The notes under the pieces: model-generated
Database searches by the model: none
What the model was told of the DNA's origin: nothing
The model's input: only the letters and a program-made list of their open reading frames with translations
In this document: positions 21,651-33,214 of the stretch, in pieces
Layout of the letters: each line of letters starts with the position of its first letter
Numbering within the stretch: the stretch's first letter is position 1
Assembly (NCBI RefSeq): GCF_014633365.1
Contig: NC_068346.1
Location: forward strand, 19,055,030-19,119,029
Reading direction: 5' to 3'
DNA: 64,000 nt
Origin: Diospyros lotus
Taxonomy: Eukaryota; Streptophyta; Magnoliopsida; Ericales; Ebenaceae
Program-made: the position numbers and the translations under genes

Positions 21651-23103
21651 TGTTGGATATAAGCCTTTAAGACCGATTATAGTGACACAAAGCGACTCAA
21701 TCTTGTAATTATTTAAATGCCAAGTTTATGTTTTTATTTAAATTGCAATACGATTTAAATTAAACATATATCTGTTAGTATAAGAAAGAGTGGATACCAT
21801 TCCCTAGCATTAAGAATAAGAGTAATAGTTAATTCATAGTTCGTTGTATTATAAACAAGTTCCTAACTGTAGAATTGCTACCCTAGATAGTAGCAACTTG
21901 TAAAGGGTAGTATATCGTCTTCCTTTTTGTTCAGTATAAGATACTGAAAATTAAGGTTGGTGAGTCCCGTGCCATTCTATATGAGATATGGAAGGAAGAT
22001 GAGTGTGTGCTTATTATAGGAACAGGTTCACTGAACGAGACTGTTAACATTGAGTCACATGGGTTCTTCCTCACGGGTCAATGATTCATTGTTACATGTG
22101 AATGTGCAACTAATCCTTAGACCTGAGATGACATAGATATCTATGCATTGGTGGATTAGAATATCAACGATACTATATGGTTGTTCTAATCAGGAACGAT
22201 TATATGTATCTATGTACCTAATTCAGCAATGTATGATGTATATGTGCGTCAAACATGAAATCTATCATCTCGAGGTTTGCAAGAAGGATATATTATGCGA
22301 TTTGATAATCACTTGACGATAAATCCTTAGCCGAGGTAATATGACGAAGGAATGTGTGTTTCTTATGTTGTGTCATATTAGTCAAGATTGATTTTAGATT
22401 TGGTTATATGATGAGATTAAGAGATTTAACATGCTATTCATGATCTCATATATTGTCGGAATATAGGATAATAGAGGGATCGTAAGTATCATAATAAAAG
22501 GTTCACTATACTTGCTTCACATTAAATTGGGTAATCATGACATATTGCAAGATGTCACTTATGATTTATAAAAATTAATAATTAATTATTCTCTTTGCTA
22601 ATTTAATTATGAACCCAAAAAGTCTCGCCCAATAATAAATCACATTTTAAAGAGAAAAAGATGCCCATTTATTTATTAGATAAATAAGAATAATTAAATA
22701 ATTGTATTATGAATGAAATTATTTAATTATTAATAATTGGATTGGGCTTAATGCACATTAAGCCCAACCCAATAACGCTTAGGGTTTCATATGATTTCCT
22801 ATAAATAGAACCATAAACCTTAAATCAAAGTGTGAAAAACTATAATTCAATCAGAAATTTTTTTAAAAATTTATATTTTTTCTCTCAAGACAATTTTGGA
22901 TTAAAGGTGGTTTTGGGTGGACTGACTCGGCATCCTACATTTGGAGAATTTAACAGCAGGAGACCTAAGGCAGAAATCGAATTTTGTCAACAAGTATTCT
23001 TTTATTTATTTTTTATTTTATAAATCGTATAATTTTGAAAAATGTGATACCTGAAAAATATATTTTATTTCGCTGCGTATGATCAGATCTAAGTTTTCTA
23101 ACA
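21651..23103 (+). mobile_element. Solo LTR, copia type (1453 bp)
   Basis: Starts TGTTGGATATAAGCC, ends TTTTCTAACA, and is flanked by ATAAT on both sides (21646-21650 and 23104-23108). It is homologous to the LTR at 39897-43134, which is followed by a tRNA-Met primer site; this gives type and orientation. It disrupts the copia RNase H frame. Confidence 0.92.
22800..22808 (+). promoter_or_regulatory. TATA box of the solo LTR
   Basis: TATAAATAG, at the same relative place as 42837-42845 in the related LTR. Confidence 0.55.
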
Positions 23104-23320
23104 ATAATGTCTCTCATAAAGTTATACTTTGTTTCAATATGTTTGGACTTCTTATGATATTTTGGATCTTTAGAATATGCAATTGAAGCTTCACTGTTGC
23201 AGTAGAGTATAACAGGTCTTGCAGTGTTAGGAGTGACCCCGAGGTCCTTAGAAATCTCCTTAACCACACTACTTCTTGTATTGCAACTGAACATGCAATG
23301 AATTCAGCTTCCATTATTCA

Positions 23321-24113
23321 TAGAGCTTGCATGTTTTTTCCTTACTACTATTGGTTTTGATGATGAAAAAGAATATTATTTTACAAAGACAAGTTGGTTA
23401 AAATGTTTTTATACCAAGGTGAACCTAAGTCATTTTATAAGTTTTATAAGCACCTAATCAAAAAGCAATTTCATATCATGAAAATCAATATCAATCCAAT
23501 GCCAAAAATTTCATTTTAAAATCCCTTAATGGCATTTGGAAAAACAAGATTTTATTTCCAAAGAATCATTTAAAATTGATTCATCAAAATCGGTTTTAAA
23601 GCACTTAAAAAATGAAGCTAAGTTTTTAAAATGCAAGGCCAAATTGTCGACCGCCCATGAGGACTCGTTGACTATTTTTGTCTTTGTTGTCTACCGAATT
23701 TCATTGCATGTTAACTAGTTAAATGCATGCTTTCGGCCAAGAGAGGTAGACAGCCACTGCATAAAAATTGATCGACCATTTTTAGATTTGTTGACCATTT
23801 TTAGGTCTCCTGTCGACTAATCCCTTAAGGTTTGGCCTAACCGATCAACCGATCCCTAGCTCTGATGACCGTTTTCATTGCAGAACACTTTAATGGCTAT
23901 TTTTGTAGCTCATTTATAGCGACCAATGGTTAACCCAAGGGCTATGAAATTCAAAGGGGGTGAAGGCTATAAATACTAGGTTGTTGGAGCATTTAATAGT
24001 TAGAGAATTGATTGCAAGCTTCAAGTGTTCAAATTGTTTACAAGTGCTCAATTGTTTTCAAATTTTTCTCTCGAAGGCTTTGTACTTATTTGTAATATTT
24101 GATTCCAATTCTT
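23321..24113 (+). repeat. Truncated LTR-like sequence
   Basis: Contains GGCTATAAATACTAGG (TATA, about 23967) followed by an AAGCTTCAAGTGTTCAAATTG leader-like stretch, and several GACCG-type motifs. It resembles LTR sequence and stops where the next LTR starts. Boundaries are not defined. Confidence 0.4.
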
Positions 24114-25089
24114 TGTTGAGCCAACTTGCTCATTTAACATTTAATTAAGTTTTGATGATTAACAAAAATAGTATTTTAACAATATACTAATTGTAGTATG
24201 TAATTATTTTTGATTAATTTATAAAATATTTTGACATAGTATATATATTATCAAAAGTTGTATTTTTCATTAAAATTATTTTTCTAGTAAAGTAAAATTT
24301 TATTTAAAATTATTTTGACCGTTTGCTGTAGTACTTTCAACAAACGCCTATAAATGCCCTAATCTTGTTTTGAAGATCATCAATTGTACATTTTGCACAT
24401 ACAAATCACTCACAAGCTCTCAAACAAAAATCCAAATAATCCAAGGTTCTCAAAGCTTTGTTGCTCATCCACTAAAGAGTCACAAGACAAGAGGAGAAAA
24501 AGATTTCAAGCCTACTACAAATTTCTCTATCAAAATTCAGGTTATTGATTTACTTATTTATTTTCATATCATTGTCTTATATATTTGTTATTAATTGCTT
24601 ATTCATTTGTGTCCAAGTGTGGATAAATACTTGTATTTATAAAAACTTATGAATTGTATTGGTTTCCTATAACAATTAAAATCTATAGGTGTATCTAGTT
24701 TCCAATGTAAGATAGGGAGAAAATCTTGATATTAGTGGTTGCATAGAACCCGTTGTAATTTAGAACTATATCTAGTTTTTAAGGTGAGTTAGGAAGAAAA
24801 CTTTTGTGAAATTGGTTTAGTGGAACCCTAAGGGTGATTAAACCTTGAGAGAGTGGAGAATGTGTGTGGAAACAACGAACCACTATAAATTGCCTATTGT
24901 CTCATCCTATTTATTTTTTCTATATCTTGTGGCTTACATTTTATTATCAATCCCAAATACTATTTATACATATTTGTTAAATATTTTTTATAATAAAATC
25001 ATTAATTAATAATTCTTATTAAAATTATCAAAAATTTTAACCACTTAATTCACCCTTTTCTTGAGTGGCCATTCCTTAATGGACCAACA
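24114..25089 (+). repeat. 5' LTR of a decayed copia element
   Basis: Starts TGTTGAGCC and ends GGACCAACA; followed after two bases by the primer site TGGTATCAGAGC. The start is inferred from the TGTTG/CAACA terminal symmetry. The 3' LTR was not found. Confidence 0.6.
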
Positions 25090-25091
25090 AT

Positions 25092-25103
25092 TGGTATCAG
25101 AGC
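25092..25103 (+). other. Primer binding site, tRNA-Met type
   Basis: TGGTATCAGAGC, complementary to the 3' end of initiator tRNA-Met, two bases after the LTR edge and about 57 bp before the gag start. Confidence 0.85.
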
Positions 25104-25159
25104 AACCTTTTAAAATAGTTGAATCTTTAGTCTAATCTTCAACTTAGAAGAGATCCAAA

Positions 25160-26673
25160 ATGGCTTCTTATTCTCTAACTAAGCCATAGTCGAAGGACCA
25201 TCACTCTCTAGGCCACCATTATTTGATGGCACAAACCATACTTACTGAAAAATGAGGATGAAATCCTTTTTGCTTACAATAGATTATGAATTATGGAAAA
25301 TAGTTAGAGATGGTTTTACCACATTTTCAAACATAGAAGAAAAATAAACCGAAGAAAATATCAAATAGATCATAAAGTAAAATATATAATCTTTCGTTCA
25401 ATACTTCCTAGTGAATATGAAAAACTCTCAGCTTGCTCCACATCTAATGACATATGGAAAAAGCTAGAAGTAGTCTATGAGGGAACCAATCAAGTGAAGG
25501 ATACAAAGATTAAGCTCCTGATGTCCCAATATGAAGAATTTAAATTGCTTCCAAATGAGAACATTAGTGAAATTAATGGTAGATTCCAAAAGATTATAAA
25601 TAATCTTAAAATGTTAGGAAAAACAATTTCGGAAGAAGATCAAGTTAAGAAAATTCTTCCATATCCTTAGTTTGCCAGCCTCTAATGATTGCAATATCCC
25701 AAGTTAAAAATTTAAAAGAATTAAAAATGGAAGAACTAATAAGAACATTGCTAACTCATGAATTAATATTGAATAAAACAAATAAAGATACTAAAGGTAA
25801 GAAAATCCTAGTCTTAAAAGTAGATGAAGAATATGAGTACAATAAAGAGGATGAAGAAGATGAAACATCCCTACTAACAAAAACGTTTGGTAGAATAATG
25901 AAAAAGAAAGGAAAGAAAAGCAAGAGAATGTCTCATACTTGTTATAAATGTAAAAAGAGTGGGTACACGCAATATGATTGCCCGGAGCAGAAGGAAAAGA
26001 AAGAAAGAAAAGTAGAAAAGAAAATATTCAAAAAATTAAAAAACCATGCCTTCGTGGCGTGGGATGCAGATGCCTAGGGACGGATCCAAAAATCTATGTA
26101 GGGGGAGGCTAATTTTTTTTTTTTTTTTTTGAGGTGTAAAGCTGCCATCACAAGTTTTGGAGTGGATTGTAATTTTTTTTACCTAAATATTATTATTAAA
26201 AAATATTTTTTCTACACTAAAAAAATTAATTTTCATTATTTTTTACACTGAAAATTAATTTTAATAGTAGGTTGCAGCCCAGGATAACTCGCATGTGGAT
26301 TCGCCATTGTGGATGCCTTAAGCGAGTCTATCATAATCCGAAGATGAACAAGCACGTACCTACTTTATAGCTATAGAAGAAGAAGAAAAAGAAGAAGATA
26401 TGGAGTTCAAAGAATTTCAAGAAGCATACAAATCATAAAGAATTAAAAACCACCAAGAAAAATCACAAAGAAGAGAATGAAAAATTAAATAGTGAAATAA
26501 AGAATTTAGAAGGGAAATCACAAGAATTAAAGAAAGAAAATGAAAACAAGGTAGATGATCAATTAAACAAACTTCAAAAAGAAAATAAATCTTTAAAAAT
26601 TCAAAATAATAAATTATTATTAGAAAAGAATACAATTGAGAAAACTCTAGCCACTTTAATTAAAAAACTCTAA
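25160..26673 (+). pseudogene. Copia gag, decayed
   Basis: Translation in pieces gives RPPLFDGTNHTY(stop)KMRMKSFLL...DYELWKIV, then DIWKKLEVVYEGTNQVKDTK and LLMSQYEEFKLL, the standard copia Gag fold. A Trp codon has become TGA, and other stops and frame slips follow. The clearest open part is 25685-26077. The zinc knuckle reads CYKCKKSGYTQYDC, with Tyr in place of the His ligand. A coiled-coil tail (KENENKVDDQLNKLQKENK, about 26415-26670) follows the MITE. No protease or later pol region is recognisable. Confidence 0.85.
26076..26310. mobile_element. hAT-like MITE in the copia gag
   Basis: 235 bp, with imperfect terminal inverted repeats (AGGGACGGATCCA at the left, AATGGCGAATCCA as the reverse of the right). 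It is flanked by a near-perfect 8 bp duplication, AGATGCCT / GGATGCCT (26068-26075, 26311-26318). Ends like GGGGCGGATCCA are common in plant hAT-type MITEs. It has no coding capacity. Confidence 0.75.
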
Positions 26674-27436
26674 ACCCAAACTAAGGTACAAGACACATAA
26701 TAGGGAATGGAAACAATCTAGGTGGAAACCCCAATCTAGGAAGAGCAACGAGGTACAAATTTAGATACCAAAAGGTAGTCCAAGAAATGCTATCCTTAGA
26801 TCACAAGATCTCAAATTTTGTTAATGAGCGTCATGAAAATATATCAAAATTTAACAAACCATTTGATTCGAATGAAGTATGAAGTAAAATTTAAGCGACG
26901 CAACTATAGATAAGTGTTCAAACCTAAAATGTGATTTTGAAAAGTGCATATATGCGTGATAAGATTGCTACTTACCTATTCCAAACATGAGATTAATTGT
27001 ATGGATAATTTATTTCATTCGTGCAAAATTACTTGGGTCAGTAATGCTAACTCCAAGAAGTATTTTTTCTAAGGTATCATGTTAACACATTTCAAATCAT
27101 TCATGTTGTCATGTCTTTGTTGTAAGATAAATTTATAAATAATAATGTAAACTTTATTATATATATATTTACAAGTTTATCATTATCACAAACACAATGG
27201 TATAAAATTGGTTTGGAGTATTGTTGGTTAGGTGTTGAACAAAGCTTCTTCTACTAATTAACCCTTCATGTATTTGTTTGCGAAATTGGAAGCCTATGAA
27301 CTGAACCTTCTCGTTCCCGCCCCCCCCCCCCCCCCACACACACACACACACGGGCATGCACGCACACGCACACACAAAGATACACATGTATGCAGGTATA
27401 TACAAGTAACTTTTGTACATTTGAGTATACATTACA
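26674..27436. other. Unassigned sequence with a poly-C/(CA)n tract
   Basis: The first part may continue the copia internal region, but no domain is legible. At 27318-27352 a run of 19 C is followed by (CA)n. No gene seen. Confidence 0.35.
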
Positions 27437-27445
27437 TAAAATTTA

Positions 27446-27674
27446 GGGAAATTCTATTCACAACCTGAAAAATTACTCTTCACAACCTACGTCCCATCAA
27501 ATTTTTTAATAATTTTAATATACCTATTTTACCCCCACAACCCATAGCCAACTCTCTCCTCCGATCACCTCGGGGAAGGCTAAATAAAAAATAACTCTCT
27601 CGTCACGGTGCGGAGATTTCAAAAACCCCCGCACCTCGTGGTGTGGGGGTTTCCATGGCCGTGGCCATGGAACT

Positions 27675-27708
<34 letters not shown>

Positions 27709-27967
27709 GGTGTGTGAGTGTATATATATTTATGTGTGTGTGTGTGGGTCGGCCAGTATATATATTTATATGTATGTGTCTTGCTGTATATATATGTTTG
27801 TATGTGTTTGTGTGTATATGGTGCGAGAGAGAAAGAGATATGCGAGGTGATGGTCGGTGATGAGAGGTGAGTGGAGGAGAGGGTTGGCCATAGATTGTGG
27901 GGGTAAAATAGGTATATTAAAATTATTGAAAAATTTGATAAGACGTGGGTTGTGAATAGAATTTTCC
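27446..27967. mobile_element. Mutator-like MITE (522 bp)
   Basis: Long terminal inverted repeats: the first ~110 bp (GGGAAATTCTATTCACAACC...) match the reverse of the last ~110 bp. It is flanked by an exact 9 bp duplication TAAAATTTA (27437-27445 and 27968-27976), the size expected for Mutator-like transposition. The centre is made of TA and TG microsatellites. No transposase. Confidence 0.9.
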
Positions 27968-27976
27968 TAAAATTTA

Positions 27977-28486
27977 TTGAGTATGTGCAAAAATTTTCAA
28001 GTGACATGCATTTAGAAGGCATAAAACATGTAGGGTGTGTTTGATTGTATTATTTAGAATTTAATTCTAGATAATGATTGTTTAAAAAATAAAAACCACC
28101 CCACTCCCTTGAAAAATGAATTTCATAAAAAGAAATTTTAAATACTTGTAACGTACATAACTTTTTCATAAAAAAGTTAAGGTTGTTTGATTGTTTCCAT
28201 AAAATATATGTGTAATAATTACACATGATTAAATATTTCCTATGAAAAATATGTGCTATCAAACAGCCCGTAGAGAAAATCAATAAACATGAACTCATAA
28301 CTAAATATATTTGAAACTTGATCAATGAAAAAACTATTATAACCAACTAGGGTAAAAAAAGAAAAAATCAATAATAATTAATCTCTTTTCACCAAACCAA
28401 CTCTTGAAGGTAGATTTTGACCAATTTTCATGCATGGTCAATAACCAAAAAAAAAAAAGAGAGGTTTCATTACTAGCACTATTTGA
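27977..28486. other. AT-rich sequence without recognisable features
   Basis: No coding, RNA or repeat edge seen between the Mutator-like MITE and the SINE. Confidence 0.3.
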
Positions 28487-28501
28487 AAGTTGACATGTTA
28501 T

Positions 28502-28628
28502 CCTTAGGAGTTATATCTTAGTGGTAGATGATAGCATTGATGAGTCCTAAATCTTGAGTTCAAACCTAGTAAATCTATGTTTACTCCCTCACTGGAGGTC
28601 CTAAGTGATATAATCTTAGTTACCAAAA
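28502..28628 (+). mobile_element. tRNA-derived SINE-like element
   Basis: About 127 bp. A box-A-like ATCTTAGTGGTAGA is followed ~35 bp later by the box-B-like GAGTTCAAACC, the internal Pol III promoter layout. It is flanked by near-identical 15 bp repeats, AAGTTGACATGTTAT (28487-28501) and AAGTTGGCATTTTAT (28629-28643), as left by LINE-type retroposition. It ends in a short A-rich tail. Confidence 0.65.
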
Positions 28629-28643
28629 AAGTTGGCATTTTAT

Positions 28644-29013
28644 TGATTGTTTTATCATCACATTAAGATAAAAGTTATTAGTATAATAGAAAAGGGTAAA
28701 TTACATGAAATAATACTTCTAGAAACACCACACCATGGTCGACCACCACTAAAACCTTATCATTAATGGGTTGAGAGAAAGGTTGAGGGAATTCAATCTA
28801 TTTTTTGAGGAAGAACTCAGATCTAGGTTCATTTTTTAAAAGGAATAAACCTAGGTTAAGTTCCTCTTAGAGATGAACAAAGATTGAGTTCCTTTACACC
28901 AGAACAATAGGGTTATGCATGTGTGTGAGAGAGATAGATATGGAGAGAGCAAGAATGAGAATGGAGATGGGATCTGATGGGGTAACCCAAATCCGGGTTA
29001 TGCGTGCATCAGC

Positions 29014-29044
<31 letters not shown>

Positions 29045-31318
29045 AAGAGATTGGAGATAGGGTTCTTGCAACTCCATTGACAATAGGGTTTGTATGTGTG
29101 TCTATGTGCGATGATAGTGAGAGATAATTGCTAATGCTGTCATAAATTGTATGGATGATTGAGAGAGATAGAAGAGAAATATGGGATTTCGAAGTCCATG
29201 GCCAACTAGTGATGAGAGAGAGAGAGGTGTAAAATGATCAATATGCTGTTTTTTTTTTTTTTTTTTGATGACCCACTTCCAGGCTTGCATCTGACTAGTC
29301 TGGAGATAGCAACCCGACCCCTCAGTGCTACTACCAGGTAAACTGCGGGATATGTCTAGTTGATCAGGATTTGAGGTTGAATCCACTGATAACACCACAA
29401 AATTTCTCTTCGAGAAGAAAGCATATTTGTTAATAGCGGAGACCGTTATTATTTCTGATAAATTAGAGATATTCACGTCCTTTTACTAAATCTCAAAAAA
29501 AAAAAATAATAACAATGTCTCCCTAACCAGTAAATTGACAATGTGTCAAAATAAAACTTACAACTTCAGTGCAACACTCCAATTCTAAATAGAAAAAGGT
29601 AAGAAAAAGATAAATACGTTGGAAAGCAAATACCTACGAAAGTGCCTCGAAATTATAAAGGGATTATTATGCTATTTGGGAAATATTTTTAAATAATTTA
29701 TCCACGACAAATATGGGATGTTACCCTTAAATATATTATTCTTAGATTTTTGGGACCATGATGATGAAGATATATTCTTTTGACATTTTATGGCCTTCGT
29801 TGCTAAGATCTGTGTGCACATTTTCAATCCTCTTTCATATGTAAAGTAAGTTTGTCAAAGTGATTAGCATTGCAATGGTCACCATCAGAATGATTCCGTG
29901 ATCAAGGAATATTTGATGCTAATTATATGCTTAGATTTGGGGGCTTTAGTTAGGGTTTGATTTTTTTTACCAGAGGGGAAGTTAGTCAATAAAGACTTCA
30001 ACATCAATTTAATCATCATGTCTCCAAGTGGGCATCTAACCATACATTCTGCTTCTACTCACAATATTGTAATATAAATATATATTATATTATATTATAT
30101 AATGATTTAGAATATTGAATAAATGGTGTTTCTAATGTCTAAAAATATTTATATTTTTTATTTAACACATGAAATTGTTTAAAAAAAAATATAAGAATCA
30201 AAATATTAAAAATAAATTATTCTTGTAAGTCTTACAAAAACTATATCACCTTAAAACTTTGAGATTGACCAGAGAAATTGAGGCAATAGCAATTTGCACG
30301 ACGTTGCGGGGGAGGGGGTATATGAAGTGCCCATAAAAGTAGCCTAAGCCAAGTAAAATTTGAGCAAAATTTACATAAAATATAATATATCTATATATAT
30401 GAGCAATATGCTAATTGAGTTGTGGTTTGATGGGCAACAAAGGACCCACTCATTTGCAACTTTGGGTAACATGCTAACATGGCTATTTCACAATTAGCTT
30501 CTTCAACTTTTTACTCAAATCATACCTTCTATTGACTCACCAAATTAATGCCATCATCACCAAACTCGACGAATATATATAGCATATATGTGCTGCCTTT
30601 GCAACTCTATGGAATTGTGCAAGTTAGAGGGCTGCCTTAGATGTGTAGAATGATTTAATTCTATACATGTGGGTAGTGAAAAAGCTTCTCTAAACTCTTT
30701 ACTTAAAAAGAAAAAAAAAAACTTATAACTTTTGCACTATGTTTGAATTTGTTTTCTTTTCCCTTTTTATGGTACAGTATTCAGTGATGATAAATTATCA
30801 AGAGGAATAAAAAAGTTTGAACAATAGTTTTATATTTAAAAGTTAGAACAAATCACAACTTTTTAATCCCACCATTGCTAATTATGACTAAACTTTATTA
30901 TTACATTCAAGATTTAGCTCAGTTGATGTATGTATATCTCTGCTCAATCTTGGCCTAGTAATTAGACCACACTCGACCTCAATCCACTAGTCGGGCCATC
31001 TTTGGTCTTGGTATTCTACAAGGCCTTGCTTGGCCCAAAGGGAGGTTATTTTACAAGCATGACGAGAAGCTACTTAGGATTGAATTGTCTAATTCGGTTA
31101 AGATTTTTTTTTTTTACTATAGTTAAGGGATGAACTTGTGACTACCAAGACAATTAAACTTGTGACCATGGATTGTCTTATGCAATCTAGTGATTTTTCT
31201 TAATTTTGATAAACTTGAGATAAATCCTTTCTCCTAAATCCTATGGAGTTAGTCTTAGAGAATAAAACCTATCTCATCAAAATTGTTTAGAATAACTACT
31301 CCTAAGAGATGTTTAACA
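28644..31318. other. Unassigned AT-rich DNA with (GA)n and a poly-T-bordered segment
   Basis: Contains a (GA)n tract at 29013-29053 and a poly-T run at 29251-29268 followed by ~190 bp that could be a reverse-oriented retroposon (poly-A on the minus strand), with no target duplication seen. AT-rich elsewhere, including TATAT-rich DNA at 30070-30110. I see no gene. Confidence 0.3.
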
Positions 31319-32484
31319 AGGAGACCTAGTTCTAACCAAAGGATTATCTCCAAATTGCTATAAATAAAGAAGACCTCTCACCTAGGGTAAGCATTAATCA
31401 TCTACTATGACTTTTAAGATTTTTGTTCCTTCTCTATTGCTCCACATTCAACTTAGACATCGAAGTAGCTTTCTCAGCCAACTCGTGGTAGTCTCACCAT
31501 CTTCTTTTGCAATTTACAAGTCTAATGATCCAAACTTAGAGTTTCTCGCCATCTAGTATGTTTCTTTCCCTATAAATATATTGGTGGCCATATTTGCACA
31601 TCATCAATAGACACTATATGTGGAAATCAAAGGGCTCTTGCACAATCAAGTTGTTGCTAAATTATAATAATTAAATTTATTTATCTGGGATTAGCCAAAG
31701 AAGAGTCCTTCAGCAGAGCTAAGGGTCTGAGATACTGCTAGCGAGGTCAACCGAGCTTGAACTAGATCGAAGCCGGATGGGTGGTCTCCGAGGCATTTGG
31801 GACAAGATGTCTGGACGAGCCTTAGGTGAGACGGTGATGAGGGGCCTCGATGGGTCTTTGGGAAATAGGGCTTCCAATCTTTGGGAGAATAGGTCTTGAA
31901 CTTAGCTTGCAAGCAAATGAGTAGTTAGAAAGGCACGCGAGAGACTCCCTCACGAGAGACCTCTGATGCCAAAGTCAAATAGCAGTCTGAGAAAAATATC
32001 CAAAGTATGTAGATGAATGTCCAATGTAAGATCTATGTGACATGTATATGTTTTGTGTCTCGAAAGGAGGGGTGTGTAGTTTCCTAAATGGGTTGTAGAG
32101 AGAGATAGCGTGATAGCCGAATGGCTAAAGAGAGTCGGGAGAGAAATCAGTCTGCCAATAGATCCATTTGCCTTTAAAAAGGCACATATTTATAGATGAG
32201 TTTAGTGGGACCCATGAATGACTCTTCAAGGGAGTGCATAAAGGAGGCCAGAGAGCATGAAGACATTTTCGGGGTAAAGCACCCCGATGGCTATCTCTGG
32301 GTGACCCGAAAAGACTTTGGGGCCATCGGATGACTTGGGTTCGAGAGACCAAAAAGGTGTCCTCGGACTTATGTAAAATGAATGAGGCTAAACTGTTCCC
32401 AGGGAACCCTTCGGAGGGCCCGGGAGACCTAGTTCTATGGCACGATTTCTTAAGACTAAAGAAAATTTTATGGCACCCCATAAT
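31319..32484. repeat. Tandem duplication, unit 1 (1166 bp)
   Basis: Starts AGGAGACCTAGTTCTAAC; the same phrase restarts at 32485. The first ~330 bp (CACCTAGGGTAAGCATTAATC..., GACATCGAAGTAGCTTTCTC...) and the LTR-like second part (31652-32480, GGGTCTTTGGG/GTGACC phrases, ending GGCACCCCA) both recur in unit 2. It retains CTTTCCCTATAAATATATTG (31564), the uninterrupted version of the site hit by the solo LTR in unit 2. Confidence 0.75.
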
Positions 32485-32734
32485 AGGAGACCTAGTTCTA
32501 ACTGAAGGATTATCTCCAAACTATTGTAAATAAAGAAGACCTCTCACCTAGGGTAAGCATTAATCCTCTACTCTGACTTTAAGCTTTTGTGTTCCTTCTC
32601 TATTGCTTAACATTCAACTTAGACATCGAAGTAGCTTTCTCAGCTAATTTGAGGTAGTCTCACCATCTTCTTTTGCAATCTACATGTCTAGTTATCCAAA
32701 GTTAGAGTTTCTTGCCATCTAGTATGTATCTTTC

Positions 32735-33118
32735 TGATGAGGGGTCAATATTTCCTAAATCTTAATAAATTATATCCCCATTTTGGCTTTATAATTATGC
32801 TTAAAATAAATAATTATTTACATTACATATTATTACAGGATGAAGCAAGGAAGTTGACTTCTACAATTAATTAAGGGGCATAAATCGAAGACGTTGGATT
32901 ACCCATTATTGTTGTTCAAATTCATGGGCCAACTATGGAGTCTAGAGGATGTTTTAAGTGCACTTAGCCCAACTATCAAATAAAATCCAACATAAGAAAG
33001 GCTCAAGACCAATCAAAGGCCCAACAAAGCCCAATTTGTAGAAGACTTTTCTTTGTTTTATATAAAATTTTTATTGTGTTTTGTTTTGTGTTTTAATTGC
33101 AGGGTGAGAGTGCAGCCA
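32735..33118 (+). mobile_element. Short solo LTR (384 bp) of the Athila-like family
   Basis: Starts TGATGAGGGGTCAATATTTC and ends GAGAGTGCAGCCA, flanked by CTTTC on both sides (32730-32734, 33119-33123). The first ~325 bp match the start of the solo LTR at 52794, and the last ~58 bp match the 3' end of the Athila-like LTR. About 1.2 kb in the middle, including the TATA region, is absent. Confidence 0.92.
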
Positions 33119-33214
33119 CTTTCCCTATAAATATGTTGGTGGTCATATTTGCACATCATCAATAGGCACTATATATGGAAATCGAAGGGTTCTTGCACAG
33201 TCAACCTAATTTTT

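Larger units (their letters stand above)
21519..23320 (-). pseudogene. Copia RNase H C-terminal fragment, split by a solo LTR
   Basis: On the minus strand, 23320 to 23104 gives MEAEFIACS...VVWLRRFL...VILYCNSEASIAYSKDP...HIETKYNFMRDII. The frame resumes at 21650 as MQEEVMLQYISSHRMVANPL...LGLCKL and stops at 21519. This is the end of a Ty1/copia polyprotein. The solo LTR at 21651-23103 interrupts it with a 5 bp target duplication. The usual CDN triplet reads CN, so the catalytic Asp of RNase H appears to be deleted, and a frame slip lies near VVW/LRR. Upstream pol sequence is missing. Confidence 0.85.

Noticed and set aside
29251..29450. Reverse-oriented SINE with poly-A tail
   Set aside because: The poly-T edge is suggestive, but I found no clear box A/B pair and no target duplication.
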